A stretch of DNA of 64,000 nucleotides from JACVRW01 sp963827065. GTDB taxonomy: Bacteria; Actinomycetota; Thermoleophilia; Solirubrobacterales; Thermoleophilaceae. The position numbers and the translations under genes were made by a program. This document shows positions 27,821-37,145 of this stretch, piece after piece. Numbering within the stretch: position 1 is the first letter of the stretch; each line of letters opens with the position of its first letter. The notes under the pieces were generated by a model that made no database searches, was not told the DNA's origin, and saw only the letters and a program-made list of their open reading frames with translations. Location of the stretch: contig CAWGZM010000007.1 of the NCBI GenBank assembly GCA_963827065.1, forward strand, positions 248,001-312,000, given 5' to 3'.

Positions 27821-28915
27821 ATGCGCTTCTTCGAGGAGCGAAAGCCGAACGTGAAGTCGCTCGCCAAGGCCGGGAATGTCGACGGCCTGGTCGAGGCGTC
27901 TCATTACCGTGAGATCGTGACCGCCGGGGACGGCACTCCGGTGGACGCGGGCGCGCCGATACGTGAGGAGGCCGTGCTTGCCTTCGGCGAGGCGATCAAC
28001 GAAGGCGATCGCCAGGCGATCATGAGCCGTCTGAGCGAGGCGCTGGCCGACCCGGTCGATCGCGTGCGCTGTGCTGCCGTAGTCACGCTGTACCGGCTGG
28101 GCGAGGCTGGTCGGCTTGCAGGGGCACTGCCGCAGCTGTCTATGGGACAGGGCCAGGCGCGGGACATCGCGATCCGCGCGCTTGTGGACCTGCGTGACCC
28201 CGCTAGCAGCGCGACGCTCGCCGCCGCACTCCTCTATCGCGACGACGAGCTGGCGCTTGGAGACTCGGACATCGGACTCCTATCGACTCTCATGGAGGAG
28301 GGCGATCCCGGTGACGCTCGGGCGGTGATCGAGCTGGCCGTGGCAGGTCTGGCACACGAGCGATCCGCGGTTGCATCCCGCGCCGAAGAGCTGCTGTTAC
28401 GCCTTGCACCGGCAAGCTTCGAAGTCCTGGTCGCGGAGCTGAAGAAGGGCGGCGCTCCGCACCGTGCCGCGGCCGTTCTCGGCAAGATGAAGGACGCGCG
28501 CGCTCTCGAGCCACTCGTGGCGGCCCTCGGGCATGCCGACCCCCGGGTGCGCGCCGAAAGCTGCGCGGCGCTCGGTGAGTTGCGCGATCCGGGCACCGCG
28601 GAGCCGCTGCTCGTCGCCACGAGAGATCAGGAGTATGAGGTCCGGGTCCGGGCCGGCGCGGCGCTCGACCGCCTCGGGACGGCGGCCGTCGCAGTCAGCG
28701 TCGCCGCGCTGCTGAAACCGTTGATCGATTCGCAGTCGTCTGGCGCGCAGGCCCTCGCACAGGCGAGGACGGCGCCGAAGTCCACGGGGGAGCCTCGGCA
28801 AAACGGACGCCGGCGGCAGAGCCGGTCGTCTCCGGACGGCATTCCAGCCGCTGAGGTCGAGCAGGCTCCCGACGCGAGCGCCGACGGTCAGGCCGGCCCG
28901 ACCGAAGCCGACTAG
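27821..28915 (+). CDS. HEAT-repeat protein 1 of the HEAT/regulator module
   Basis: A 364-residue alpha-solenoid of PBS-lyase-type HEAT repeats. The N-terminal signature ERKPNVKSLAKAGNVDGLVE is shared with both proteins at 61-63 kb. Repeats are visible as LSEALADPVDRVRCAAVVTL, LVAALGHADPRVRAESCAAL and LLVATRDQEYEVRVRAGAAL, then the common cap TAAVAVSVAALLKPLID. A low-complexity tail of about 65 residues follows. There are no catalytic residues, signal or membrane segments, so it is probably a cytoplasmic scaffold or binding protein. It is followed by a LuxR-type regulator, as in the second locus. Function unknown; a role as regulator partner is inference from the conserved pairing. Confidence 0.8.
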   Translation: MRFFEERKPNVKSLAKAGNVDGLVEASHYREIVTAGDGTPVDAGAPIREEAVLAFGEAINEGDRQAIMSRLSEALADPVDRVRCAAVVTLYRLGEAGRLAGALPQLSMGQGQARDIAIRALVDLRDPASSATLAAALLYRDDELALGDSDIGLLSTLMEEGDPGDARAVIELAVAGLAHERSAVASRAEELLLRLAPASFEVLVAELKKGGAPHRAAAVLGKMKDARALEPLVAALGHADPRVRAESCAALGELRDPGTAEPLLVATRDQEYEVRVRAGAALDRLGTAAVAVSVAALLKPLIDSQSSGAQALAQARTAPKSTGEPRQNGRRRQSRSSPDGIPAAEVEQAPDASADGQAGPTEAD

Positions 28916-29139
28916 GCGCTCTACCAGAAACGGCCGCCGCGTCACCTCCCGCGGTGCGTTAGCTCCGCAGCGGGCGAGGTGGAAGGCTCACAAACCGGCC
29001 GATAGCACAGGTAGTCCGAAAACAGCCCTCGGGGAGCCCCCCAAAATGCAAGAAAAAAAGGTGAAACTGGACGTTGGTCCGGTGGGAGGCGCATTCCTGC
29101 GGCAACGGACTCGCGCCACATCTACGGGGGGACCGACGT

Positions 29140-29847
29140 TTGAAGAGCATGGTCATCATCGCGGACAGCTCGTTCGTCATCGAGACGATCCGGCTGGCAC
29201 TGCGCAACTCGGCGGGCTTGAAGATCCTCGGCAAGGTGGAGGGTCGTACGAGCGTCGGCCGGCCCATCGCCGAGCATCAGCCCGACATCGTCTTGGTCGA
29301 CGAGATGCAGAACCCCGAGCATGCGCTGGCCCGCATCCGGGAGTGCCGGGCGGCGCTGCCGTCGGCTTCGATCGTCCTGCTCAGCATGCGCATGGACGAC
29401 GACTGGGTCGTGCAGGCGCTGGATGCCGGGGCGGACGCGATCCTCTCAAAGGCGACCCACCTACCCGCGCTCGGAACGCTGATTCGGCAGGTCGTCGACC
29501 GCAACATCATCAGCGCCCTGCCACCCTCGGCCGCCGAGGTGAAGCTTTCTGGCTCAGGTGAAGAGCTCACGGCGCGCGAGCGTGAGATTCTCGGCCTGGT
29601 GGCCGACGGGCTTACCAACGCTCGGATCGGCAAAGAGCTCTGGGTCACCGAGCAGACCGTCAAGTTCCACCTCTCCAATGTCTACCGCAAGCTCGAGGTC
29701 TCCAACCGCACCGAGGCCAGCAGATACGCGCACATCAACGGAATCAAGCGCCGGCCGAAGCCGCGGCTGGTCGAGGCCGCCGACGGCGCTGCTCCTGTCG
29801 AGGCCGAGGTGCCCGACCCAGGACCGATCCAGGCTGGGGCGGCCTGA
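29140..29847 (+). CDS. LuxR-type response regulator 1, paired with a HEAT protein
   Basis: A 235-residue NarL/FixJ-type protein. The receiver begins LKSMVIIADSSFVIETIRLA. The phospho-acceptor Asp is in DIVLVDEMQNP, the conserved Ser in VLLSMRMDD and the Lys in AILSKATH. The usual second acidic residue after the first Asp is Ser (ADSS), so phosphorylation may be weak or absent. The GerE DNA-binding domain reads LTAREREILGLVADGLTNAR to VSNRTEASRYAHING. I choose TTG 29140, which has a GGGGG site and aligns with the GTG start of regulator 2. A 25-residue Pro/Ala tail is unique to this copy. No kinase is nearby. Confidence 0.88.
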   Translation: MKSMVIIADSSFVIETIRLALRNSAGLKILGKVEGRTSVGRPIAEHQPDIVLVDEMQNPEHALARIRECRAALPSASIVLLSMRMDDDWVVQALDAGADAILSKATHLPALGTLIRQVVDRNIISALPPSAAEVKLSGSGEELTAREREILGLVADGLTNARIGKELWVTEQTVKFHLSNVYRKLEVSNRTEASRYAHINGIKRRPKPRLVEAADGAAPVEAEVPDPGPIQAGAA

Positions 29848-29917
29848 CCCCACCCGCCGAGAAGGTGACTGGGCCTGTGCGAAGGAACGCCCGCGTCGCC
29901 CTCTGTCTCGAGGGTGG

Positions 29918-31348
29918 TCAGCGTCCCCTCACGGCAACCGCGGGCGGTTCGGGTGGCAGCGAGCTGCGGGCAGCGGTGGGCACGGACGGCGTCGACGCCG
30001 GCAGCACGGCGCGGTACAGCCCCGCCAGTTCGGCCGCGAGCGCGCCGCGCTCGTAGCGAGCGAGCCGCGGCAGGCGGTCCACGCTCTGCTGGCGGTCGCC
30101 GGCCATCAGGGCTGCCACGACCCGCCCCATCTCGGCCACTTCCCGCGGCCGGCAGAGATGAACGCCGGGCTGCCCGGCCAGCAGGTCTCGTGCGTCGCCG
30201 TCCGGCACGGCGGCCAGGATCGGGCGACCCGACGCGAGGTACTCGTAGGTCTTGCAGGGAACGAGGCGAGCGCGACGGCCGGCCGGAAGATCGTGCATAG
30301 GTAGGAACAGCAGGTCAGCCGAGCGGATCAGGTTCACCGTCTCGTGGTGTGGGCGGAAGCCGAGTGGACGGACGAACGGGTACCGCGCGGCGACCTCGAG
30401 GTCGGCAGGCGTGAGGACGCCGGCGAGCAGGATCTCCAACCTCCCCGTCAGATCGGGCCGGCTCGCCAAGAGAGCCTCCACCGCTTCGAGGAGGAAGACG
30501 TGTGAGCGCGTCAGCATGTCAACCGGAGCGACACGGCCGCCGAGCAACCGCCGGGCGTGAGCCGAACGCCGATGGGCTAATCCGACCTCCGTGTGCAGCG
30601 TGCCCGTGTGCACGATGCGGAGTACGCCAGCCTCGCGGACGGGGTCCGGCCCCCGCCACTCCGCGGCGTCGAAGCCGTTGGGGACGCAGGCCAGCGGCTT
30701 GCCGACGAGCCCGGGGAGTTCCTCCCCCAGAGCGCAAGCCGCTTCCGGCGTGTTCATGACGATCGTGCTGGCCGTGCGCAGCACACGCTGCATCCGCCAC
30801 CGGTCCTGGAGCCGGTGGAGGTGTGTGATGTGCACTCGCGTCTCGTCGAGTGCCCACGGATCTTGGAGGTCGGCGATCCACGGTACCCCGAAGCGCCTGG
30901 CGAGCCGGGAGGCCGCGAACGCCGTTTCGTAGGGCTCGAGGAACGCGTGGATCAGATCGATTCCGCCGGTGATCTGGGCTGCTGCTCGCAATGCCCCGCT
31001 GATCCACCAACGCGTTCGGCTGTCGGGCATCCCGGTCAGTCGCTCTCCGCGAACCCGCCAACCGGCGCCGTGCGCCACGTGAGGTTCGAGCCCGGGGACC
31101 CGGAGCACACGGGTCCGGGCAGGGAGCCCCAAGGAGAGCGCTTCATCGCGCGGATTGAACCGGCCGTCACGGTCACCTCGAGATGTGACGACAATGGGCT
31201 CGAAGCCCTGCTCGTCGAGGTGTCTCACGAGGTGCAGCGCCCGCTGCGCCCCGGCGCCGCCGACCGGGGGGAAGTGGTACGCAAGCAGGAGGACGCGCCG
31301 GTGTCCGGATGCCCGCATCACTGGCCAACGGTAAGGCTGAATCGCCAT
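29918..31348 (-). CDS. GT4-type glycosyltransferase
   Basis: A 476-residue GT-B-fold enzyme presumed to add a sugar to a lipid-linked glycan on the cytoplasmic side. The N-terminal domain has VLLLAYHFPPVGGAGAQRAL, the donor-independent glycine loop typical of GT4, and GVPWIADLQDPWALDET. The C-terminal domain has RIVHTGTLHTE and CKTYEYLASGRPILAAVPDG, the E-x7-E-like nucleotide-sugar region. ATG 31348 is supported by an AGGGGA site; M at 31318 is an alternative. Convergent with regulator 1. Donor and acceptor unknown. Confidence 0.85.
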   Translation of the reverse strand: MAIQPYRWPVMRASGHRRVLLLAYHFPPVGGAGAQRALHLVRHLDEQGFEPIVVTSRGDRDGRFNPRDEALSLGLPARTRVLRVPGLEPHVAHGAGWRVRGERLTGMPDSRTRWWISGALRAAAQITGGIDLIHAFLEPYETAFAASRLARRFGVPWIADLQDPWALDETRVHITHLHRLQDRWRMQRVLRTASTIVMNTPEAACALGEELPGLVGKPLACVPNGFDAAEWRGPDPVREAGVLRIVHTGTLHTEVGLAHRRSAHARRLLGGRVAPVDMLTRSHVFLLEAVEALLASRPDLTGRLEILLAGVLTPADLEVAARYPFVRPLGFRPHHETVNLIRSADLLFLPMHDLPAGRRARLVPCKTYEYLASGRPILAAVPDGDARDLLAGQPGVHLCRPREVAEMGRVVAALMAGDRQQSVDRLPRLARYERGALAAELAGLYRAVLPASTPSVPTAARSSLPPEPPAVAVRGR

Positions 31349-31452
31349 GCGTCCCCTGCCCATTCGGCCAGGTTGTCGGGCGCTGGGGGCAACGCGCAAA
31401 CACTAACCGGGCGGATAGGGCATCGCCTCAGGGGCGCCACTAGCGTCGCTTC

Positions 31453-32217
31453 ATGTCGTTCCCCTCAGGCGCTCCTGCGCGCGCGCAGCGCGCGCTCAGG
31501 ACCCCGATTGCCATCGGCTGGGCCCGGTGGCGCCGAGGCCTGCGCGTGTGGGGTCTGCGCGGCGCGCTGAGAGAGAGCTTCCGGCACATCCGCAGCTGGC
31601 GGGCGCGGCGCCATTGGGCAGAGGTGGACCAGGCCTTCGACGACGAGTACGGCGTGGATACCGCGGGGATCGTTCCCCTCCAGGCACTCACGATCGCCAG
31701 CGCCAACAAGGACCTCGGCCACCGTTACCAAGCCGCGAACGCCGCCAGCTTCCGGGCGCTCATGAGCGGGCTTGGCGTTCAAGCGGACGGGCTCACCTTC
31801 ATCGACCTCGGCGCAGGAAAAGGCCGGGCCATGCTCCTCGCCTCGGAGCACCCGTTCAGCCGTGTCATCGGAGTGGAGTTCGCCCCTGCGCTCTGCGAGG
31901 TGGCCCGCAGGAACGTCGAACGCTTCAACTCGCGCGCGCAACGGTGCCACTACTTCGAGGTCGTCTGCGCCGACGCGGCGGAGTATGAGCTGCCGGACGA
32001 GCCCTCGCTGGTGTTCATCCATAACTCCTTCGAGGATTCGCTCATGAGGTCGGTGCTCGCCGGCATTCGCCGGTCAACCGACGAGCGGCCGCGCAGGCTC
32101 CTCCTCCTGCTCGTCAACCGCCAGGTGGAGCAGTCGGACCTGACCCAGGCGGGTTGGCGCCGCGTGGCCTGCCACGACTACGGCGAGCTGTATGAGCCGG
32201 CGCCTCCGGCGGCATGA
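31453..32217 (+). CDS. SAM-dependent methyltransferase, class I
   Basis: A 254-residue protein with a Rossmann methyltransferase core: FIDLGAGKGRAMLLASE (motif I), VIGVEFAPALCEVARRNVER (motif II) and VFIHNSFEDSLM. The basic N-terminal 70 residues have no clear domain. It starts a four-gene forward run in which every start overlaps the previous stop, leading to two GT2 enzymes and a GNAT protein, so its target is probably a cell-surface glycan or a precursor. Target inferred from context only. Confidence 0.8.
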   Translation: MSFPSGAPARAQRALRTPIAIGWARWRRGLRVWGLRGALRESFRHIRSWRARRHWAEVDQAFDDEYGVDTAGIVPLQALTIASANKDLGHRYQAANAASFRALMSGLGVQADGLTFIDLGAGKGRAMLLASEHPFSRVIGVEFAPALCEVARRNVERFNSRAQRCHYFEVVCADAAEYELPDEPSLVFIHNSFEDSLMRSVLAGIRRSTDERPRRLLLLLVNRQVEQSDLTQAGWRRVACHDYGELYEPAPPAA

Positions 32218-33125
32218 CGGGCGTCGGCTCTTCGATCGATGCCGTCATCGTGGCCTACAACAGCCGCGCCACACTGCGAGCCTGCGTCACTCCGCTCCTC
32301 GACCTGCCGTCGGTCTCCGTGACGGTCGTGGACAACGCCTGTCCCGACCACTCGGCGGAGGTGATTGCCGATCTGCCGGTGCGCGTGATCCGCGCGCCTC
32401 ACAACGGTGGATTCTCGTACGGCTGCAACCTGGGCATCGCCGGCGGCGGCTCCGAGTTCGTTCTGCTGCTGAACCCGGACGCGCGCCTCGAGCGTGACAG
32501 CCTGGCCGCCCTTGCCGATGGGCTCGCGGCCGATCCGCTCGCCGGTGGCGCGGGCCCGCGCACGCTCGATGGGTCCGGGCGCCTGGTCTGGAGCCAGCGC
32601 CGTTTCCCCCGACTTCGTATGACCTATGCCCGGGCGCTCTTTCTGCAGCGTGTCCTCCCGCGCGCGGGCTGGGCCGATGAGATCATCAGAGATCCCGAGT
32701 GCTACACGAGCGCCGCCGCCCCGGATTGGCTTTCGGGTGCATGCCTCCTCCTCAGGCGCGAGGCGCTCGAGTCCGTCGGCGGCCTGGACGAGGGATTCTT
32801 CCTCTACAGCGAGGACACCGACCTCTTCCGGCGGATGCTTGGGGAGGGCTGGCGAGCCCGGTACGAGCCTGCTGCCACAGCGCGCCACCAAGGCGGCGCA
32901 TCGGCTCCGCGTCACACAACCGCGTGGGTCGAGGCACGCAGCCGGGTGCGGTACGCCCGCAAGCACCACGGGCCCGCGACCGCCTTGGCGGAGGCATGTG
33001 GTGTCGCGCTCGGCGCGCTGACTCACGCCGCCGTCTGGCTCCATCGCCCCGAGCGCGCTCGGGGTCACGCTGCCGCGGCGCGTGCCGCGCTCGGCGCCGT
33101 CCGGTCCTCCGAGGTGACGAGATGA
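32214..33125 (+). CDS. GT2-family glycosyltransferase, rhamnosyltransferase-like
   Basis: A 303-residue GT-A enzyme. Motifs: DAVIVAYNSRATLRACVTPL, VTVVDNACPDHSAEV, FSYGCNLGIAGGGSEFVLLL with the metal-binding region LNPDARLE, then DWLSGACLLLRREALESVGG and GFFLYSEDTDLFRRM. This matches the family often annotated as rhamnosyl- or N-acetylglucosaminyl-diphosphodecaprenol transferases. ATG 32214 overlaps the methyltransferase stop (ATGA). Real sugar specificity unknown. Confidence 0.88.
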   Translation: MTGVGSSIDAVIVAYNSRATLRACVTPLLDLPSVSVTVVDNACPDHSAEVIADLPVRVIRAPHNGGFSYGCNLGIAGGGSEFVLLLNPDARLERDSLAALADGLAADPLAGGAGPRTLDGSGRLVWSQRRFPRLRMTYARALFLQRVLPRAGWADEIIRDPECYTSAAAPDWLSGACLLLRREALESVGGLDEGFFLYSEDTDLFRRMLGEGWRARYEPAATARHQGGASAPRHTTAWVEARSRVRYARKHHGPATALAEACGVALGALTHAAVWLHRPERARGHAAAARAALGAVRSSEVTR

Positions 33126-33991
33126 GCCGCCTCAGGTATGCCGTTGTCACGCCGGCGCGCAACGAGCGGGACAACCTCCGCCGGCTGGCCGAATCGATGC
33201 TCGCCCAGCGACATCGTCCCGCCTACTGGATGATCGTGGACGATGGGTCCGACGACGGGATGGGCGAGGTGGCGGAGGCGCTTGCGCGCAAGCACGGCTG
33301 GATCACCGCGCTGCAAACGGACCAGGACAGACGCGGTCTGCGCCACGGTCGTCGCCGCGGCCGCGACTTGCTGGCCTTCTGGCAGGGGCTTCGCGCCCTC
33401 CCTTCGCCCGTCGACATCTTCGCCAAGGTCGACGCTGACACGTCGTTCGAGCCCGACTACTTCGAGCGCCTGATCCAGTGCTTCGTCGACCAGCCCGATC
33501 TCGGCATCGGCGGCGGCAGCTGCTACGAGCTCCGGGGCGGTCGCTGGGAGCGGATCAAGGTGGCGTCTTGGCATCCAAGGGGCGCCTCGCGCGCGTACCG
33601 CTGGGAGCTACTCGACGATGTCTACTCGCTCGAGCCCGGCCTGGGCTGGGACGGGGTCGACGAGATCATGGCCGGGCTCCGGGGGTACCGGACAGAGGGG
33701 TTCAAGGACCTCGGGTTTCGCCATTATCGTCCGGTCGGCGAGCGCGAGGGTCGCCTGCGTGCGGGCACCGCGCTCGGCCGCCAGGCTTGGTACCAGGGCT
33801 ACCGACCCACCTACGTGGTGCTGCGTGCGCTCTACCGGGCGAGGAGGAAGCCGACCTCGCTGGCCATGATCGGGGGCTACGCCGCCGCAGCGGCGACCCG
33901 CGCTCCACGCTGCCCGAACCCGGCGGTGATCGAACAGATCCGGGCCGGCCAGCGCCTGCGGATCGTCCTACGGCGCGGCCGATGGACGTGA
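33122..33991 (+). CDS. GT2-family glycosyltransferase
   Basis: A 289-residue GT-A enzyme. It opens LRYAVVTPARNERDNLRRLAE and continues MIVDDGSDDGMGEVAEAL and IFAKVDADTSFEPDYFERLI, where DAD is the metal-binding triad. C-terminal acceptor residues include GLGWDGVDEIMAGLRGYRT and a basic tail. ATG overlaps the preceding stop by four bases. It probably adds a monosaccharide to the growing repeat unit; specificity unknown. Confidence 0.87.
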   Translation: MSRLRYAVVTPARNERDNLRRLAESMLAQRHRPAYWMIVDDGSDDGMGEVAEALARKHGWITALQTDQDRRGLRHGRRRGRDLLAFWQGLRALPSPVDIFAKVDADTSFEPDYFERLIQCFVDQPDLGIGGGSCYELRGGRWERIKVASWHPRGASRAYRWELLDDVYSLEPGLGWDGVDEIMAGLRGYRTEGFKDLGFRHYRPVGEREGRLRAGTALGRQAWYQGYRPTYVVLRALYRARRKPTSLAMIGGYAAAAATRAPRCPNPAVIEQIRAGQRLRIVLRRGRWT

Positions 33992-35235
33992 GCGCGCGGG
34001 CCATGGCCGGCGCGACCCGTACACACCCCGGCGTGGAACGACTCATCGCTTACGACTCCATCCGCCCTGCAAGCCGGGCTGAGCGCGAGCAAGTCACGGT
34101 CGCACGCACGATCGCCGAGGTGGAGGCGATGCGCGGAGCTTGGGAACGGCTGCAGGTGGACGAGATCGACGCCGACATCGATTACTTCCTGACGGTTGTT
34201 CGTGCCCGCCCTGAGGTGGTGCGCCCACACGTCGTGCTGCTCGAGCGGGACGGGGTCCCCTGCCTGATGATCGCTGCGCGCCTCGAGGACGCTCCTCTCG
34301 AGGTCAAGCTTGGTTATCGCGTAGTGGCGCGGCCGAGGCTGCGCGCGCTCCGTGTTGCCTTCGGAGGAATCGTCGGTGCCGCCGGCGACACGGACCGGCG
34401 CCGCGCCCTGCACGAGCTGCAGCGCCCGCTGCGCGAGGGTGAGGCCGATGTCGCGCTGCTCACCCAGCTCGAGGATGGCGGACCGATGTGCTCGCTCACG
34501 CGGGCCGCCGGTTCGCGCATGCGCCGCGCCCAGGCCGAAATCCCGGCGGCTCACTGGTCCGTGGCGATCCCGGACTCGATCGACGAGTTCCTGGCGGAGC
34601 GCTCGAGCCGCACCCGGAAGAACCTGAGGTACTACGACAGACGGATGAAGCGCGACCACCCGGACCTATGCGTGCGGACCTTCCGCCGCGAGTCCGAGCT
34701 CGACGAGCTCTGCGCTGACATGGAGCGCGTGGCCGCGACCACCTACCAGCGCAGCCTCGGCGCGGGATTCACCGGGGACCATCAGGATCGCGCTCTCATG
34801 GCGCTCGGCATGGCGCGCGGATGGTTCCGCGCCTGGGTCCTGTACTTCGGCGACAGGCCGGTCGCCTTCTGGCACGGCTACGCGTATGGCGGCACCTTCA
34901 CCACCGGTTGCCCGGGCTTCGATCCGGCATTCACCAAGGACCGGGTGGGCGCATTCCTGGCCGTGCGCATGATCGAGCATCTGTGCGCGGACACTGCAGT
35001 GAACATGCTGGATTGGGGTGGCGGCGACGCTGAGTACAAGCGCACCCTCGGCGGCGTGCGGCGTGAGGAGGTCGACGTCATGCTCTTCGCCCGGACCGGT
35101 GCCGGGCTCAGGGCCTGCTTCCTCCGCATGACCGCCGCGGCCCTAGCCCGCATCGGGAGACGGCTGTTGGGCGACGCGGGCGTCAGACGGGTCAGGCGCG
35201 CGTGGCGCGATCGCCTGGCTCACGAGTCCTCTTAG
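33982..35235 (+). CDS. GNAT/FemAB-like acyltransferase (BioF2/CelD type)
   Basis: A 417-residue protein with the double-GNAT architecture of FemAB- and CelD-like enzymes. The C-terminal half reads SRTRKNLRYYDRRMKRDHPD, ATTYQRSLGAGFTGDH, WVLYFGDRPVAFWHGYAYGG and NMLDWGGGDAEYKRTLGG, the acyl-CoA- or aminoacyl-binding core. In polysaccharide loci such proteins acylate or aminoacylate sugars; which acyl group is used cannot be told. ATG 33982 overlaps the preceding stop by ten bases. It ends against a decayed beta-helix gene. Confidence 0.82.
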   Translation: MDVSARAMAGATRTHPGVERLIAYDSIRPASRAEREQVTVARTIAEVEAMRGAWERLQVDEIDADIDYFLTVVRARPEVVRPHVVLLERDGVPCLMIAARLEDAPLEVKLGYRVVARPRLRALRVAFGGIVGAAGDTDRRRALHELQRPLREGEADVALLTQLEDGGPMCSLTRAAGSRMRRAQAEIPAAHWSVAIPDSIDEFLAERSSRTRKNLRYYDRRMKRDHPDLCVRTFRRESELDELCADMERVAATTYQRSLGAGFTGDHQDRALMALGMARGWFRAWVLYFGDRPVAFWHGYAYGGTFTTGCPGFDPAFTKDRVGAFLAVRMIEHLCADTAVNMLDWGGGDAEYKRTLGGVRREEVDVMLFARTGAGLRACFLRMTAAALARIGRRLLGDAGVRRVRRAWRDRLAHESS

Positions 35236-35542
35236 CACGACGGGCCATGACGTGGCCAATCAGCTGTGGGCCAACAACCTCGCCCAGACGTACGGCTTCG
35301 GATCATGTGCCAGCTTCCGTTCCTCGCACCTGGTCCTTGGGAACGTCTGGTACGACGATCAGGGGTCGGGCTGCGGCAAGGTGATCGCTTCACCCGGTTG
35401 GGTTGGAGGCGGCGACTACCACCTCACTGCGGGCTCTGCCGCTATCAATGCCGGCGCAGCGCAGCACGCACCCGAGAGCGATCTCGACGGAGCCCGGCGC
35501 GACTCGGCTCCCGACGCGGGAGCGTACGAATACAGGCCCTAG
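35236..35542 (+). pseudogene. C-terminal remnant of a parallel beta-helix protein
   Basis: About 100 codons without a proper start: VANQLWANNLAQTYGFGSCA, then SSHLVLGNVWYDDQGSG, GGGDYHLTAGSAAINAG and DAGAYEYRP-stop. These are late turns of a right-handed beta-helix ending in the common C-terminal DxHLxxGSAxIxAG block. The neighbour at 35583 ends in a homologous block, so this is a paralogous remnant whose N-terminal part is gone. A frame from GTG 35252 is open but too short for the fold. Confidence 0.7.
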
Positions 35543-35582
35543 ATCCCGCGCCGGGGGTGCGGAGCGCTGTTACGGTGGCGGG

Positions 35583-37145
35583 GTGGTGCGCATCGGACGT
35601 GTAGTACCGCGCCCGGTGCAGATCGCGCTCGGGCTGGCCGCCCTCGGTGGCGCGGGTTTGATCCTGGTAGGTGCCCTGACCACACCGGCCGGCGGCACGG
35701 GGTGGATCCCGGTTGGCGCGCCGACGACACCGACCCTCGGCGCGGCCACGCTGCATATGAGCCCCGGTGGCACGGGAAGCACCTGCACGAAGGCCTCCCC
35801 GTGCGGCTCGATGGACAGCGCCTACCAGACCGCCCGGATGGGCGACACGGTGCTGATGGCCGGGGGCCACTACGGCGACCAGCTCATCCGCCCCCGCAGT
35901 CGTCCCGGAGGGGGCAGCGCGAGGCCCAGCGGAGACGAGATCACGTTCCGGCCGCGGTCGAGCACCGCCGTCACGATCGCGGATCTGATCGTCGGCGGCG
36001 TGCGCAGCGCCCCGGTTCAGCACATCGCCTTCGAGGACATCGAGGTCACGGGTTGGACGGCCACGCGCTCGGCCGCCGACATTCACTTCTCCCGCATCCG
36101 ACATCGCGGCCAGGTGCACGCCAATTGGGTGGAATACCTGAGCTACCGGAACGGTGAGGTTGGGCCCGTCAGCGACGACACCGGAGACGGGCTTCAGTTC
36201 AACCAGATCGACGGTCGGGCCGGGCACCATCTGCTCATCAAGGGGATGGACATCCACGACGTCCACCCCGACAACGCCGCGGCGCATCCCGACGCGATCC
36301 AGTTCTTCGGGCCCTACCACGACGTGACTCTCAGCGGCAACCGCCTCTGGAACAACGACAACATCAACCTGCGCGGGGACGGGTTGATGAAGCGCCTGGT
36401 CGTGGAGAACAACTTCTTCGGCGCGGCCCACGACCCGGTAGTGCCGCGTTACTACACCGCGCAGATCCCCGGCGACGGAGCGATCATCCGCTACAACAGC
36501 TTCGATGGCTCCGTGCAGCCGGCGCCATCCGACCAGTGGTCCGCTCAGCTCTGGGAGGGGAACGTCATGACGTGGACGACCTGTCAGGTGACGGGCCCCG
36601 ATTCGACGGTCCGCTTCAACGTGTGGCTCGGCGGGCGAGCATGCGGATCGGCGCGCAGACACGTCAGAGGTCGCGTGTTCGCTGACAGCTCGAGCGGGGA
36701 CCTGCACCTGCGGCCGGGCTCGGCGCCGATCGGAGCGGGGAACCCACGCAGTCACCCTTCCAGGGACATCGACGGTGACGTCCGGCCGGCGAACGGAAGA
36801 CCGGACGCCGGAGCGGACGAGCTCGAGCGCGACGGCGCTATTTCGGAGCGGCGGCCGGGCAGCCGCCTGGCGTTCACAGGGCTTCGCGTGTCGCGCACGC
36901 GCCACGGCCACGTGGTCCACCTGCGCCTCTCCGCGCCGGCGCGACTTGGCGGTCGAGTCGAGCGCCGTCAGGGCGGCAGCTACCGCACGGTCCGCCGTCT
37001 GCGCTCACGTCGGGCCGCGGCCGGTACGGTGCGCATCCGCCTGGCCCGGCTTCCACCTGGGCGCTACCGCGTCCGCCTCAGCGCGGTCAACCGGCGTGGA
37101 GAGCGCCGGCGCGCGAGCGTTCGCGTACGGGTGCCGCCGCGGTGA
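35583..37145 (+). CDS. Exported right-handed beta-helix protein
   Basis: A 520-residue protein. The N-terminal hydrophobic stretch IALGLAALGGAGLILVGALT acts as signal or anchor. About ten helix turns follow, seen as repeated VxNNxFxxA-like strands, for example VTLSGNRLWNNDNINLRGDG and LVVENNFFGAAHDPV. HLRPGSAPIGAGNPRSHPSRD marks the helix end. A basic immunoglobulin-like C-terminal domain of about 80 residues completes it (GLRVSRTRHGHVVHLRLSAP). Such proteins are often polysaccharide lyases or epimerases acting on the exported glycan; no catalytic residues can be named. GTG 35583 follows a GGCGGGG site. Confidence 0.82.
   Translation: MVRIGRVVPRPVQIALGLAALGGAGLILVGALTTPAGGTGWIPVGAPTTPTLGAATLHMSPGGTGSTCTKASPCGSMDSAYQTARMGDTVLMAGGHYGDQLIRPRSRPGGGSARPSGDEITFRPRSSTAVTIADLIVGGVRSAPVQHIAFEDIEVTGWTATRSAADIHFSRIRHRGQVHANWVEYLSYRNGEVGPVSDDTGDGLQFNQIDGRAGHHLLIKGMDIHDVHPDNAAAHPDAIQFFGPYHDVTLSGNRLWNNDNINLRGDGLMKRLVVENNFFGAAHDPVVPRYYTAQIPGDGAIIRYNSFDGSVQPAPSDQWSAQLWEGNVMTWTTCQVTGPDSTVRFNVWLGGRACGSARRHVRGRVFADSSSGDLHLRPGSAPIGAGNPRSHPSRDIDGDVRPANGRPDAGADELERDGAISERRPGSRLAFTGLRVSRTRHGHVVHLRLSAPARLGGRVERRQGGSYRTVRRLRSRRAAAGTVRIRLARLPPGRYRVRLSAVNRRGERRRASVRVRVPPR

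Noticed and set aside
29046..29561. Open frame starting before regulator 1
   Set aside because: After the first 20 codons it is only a shifted reading of the regulator gene, with no family features.
27821..29847. HEAT/regulator module as an anti-phage defence system
   Set aside because: No nuclease, NTPase or effector domain accompanies it, and the context is glycan synthesis, so a regulatory role is simpler.
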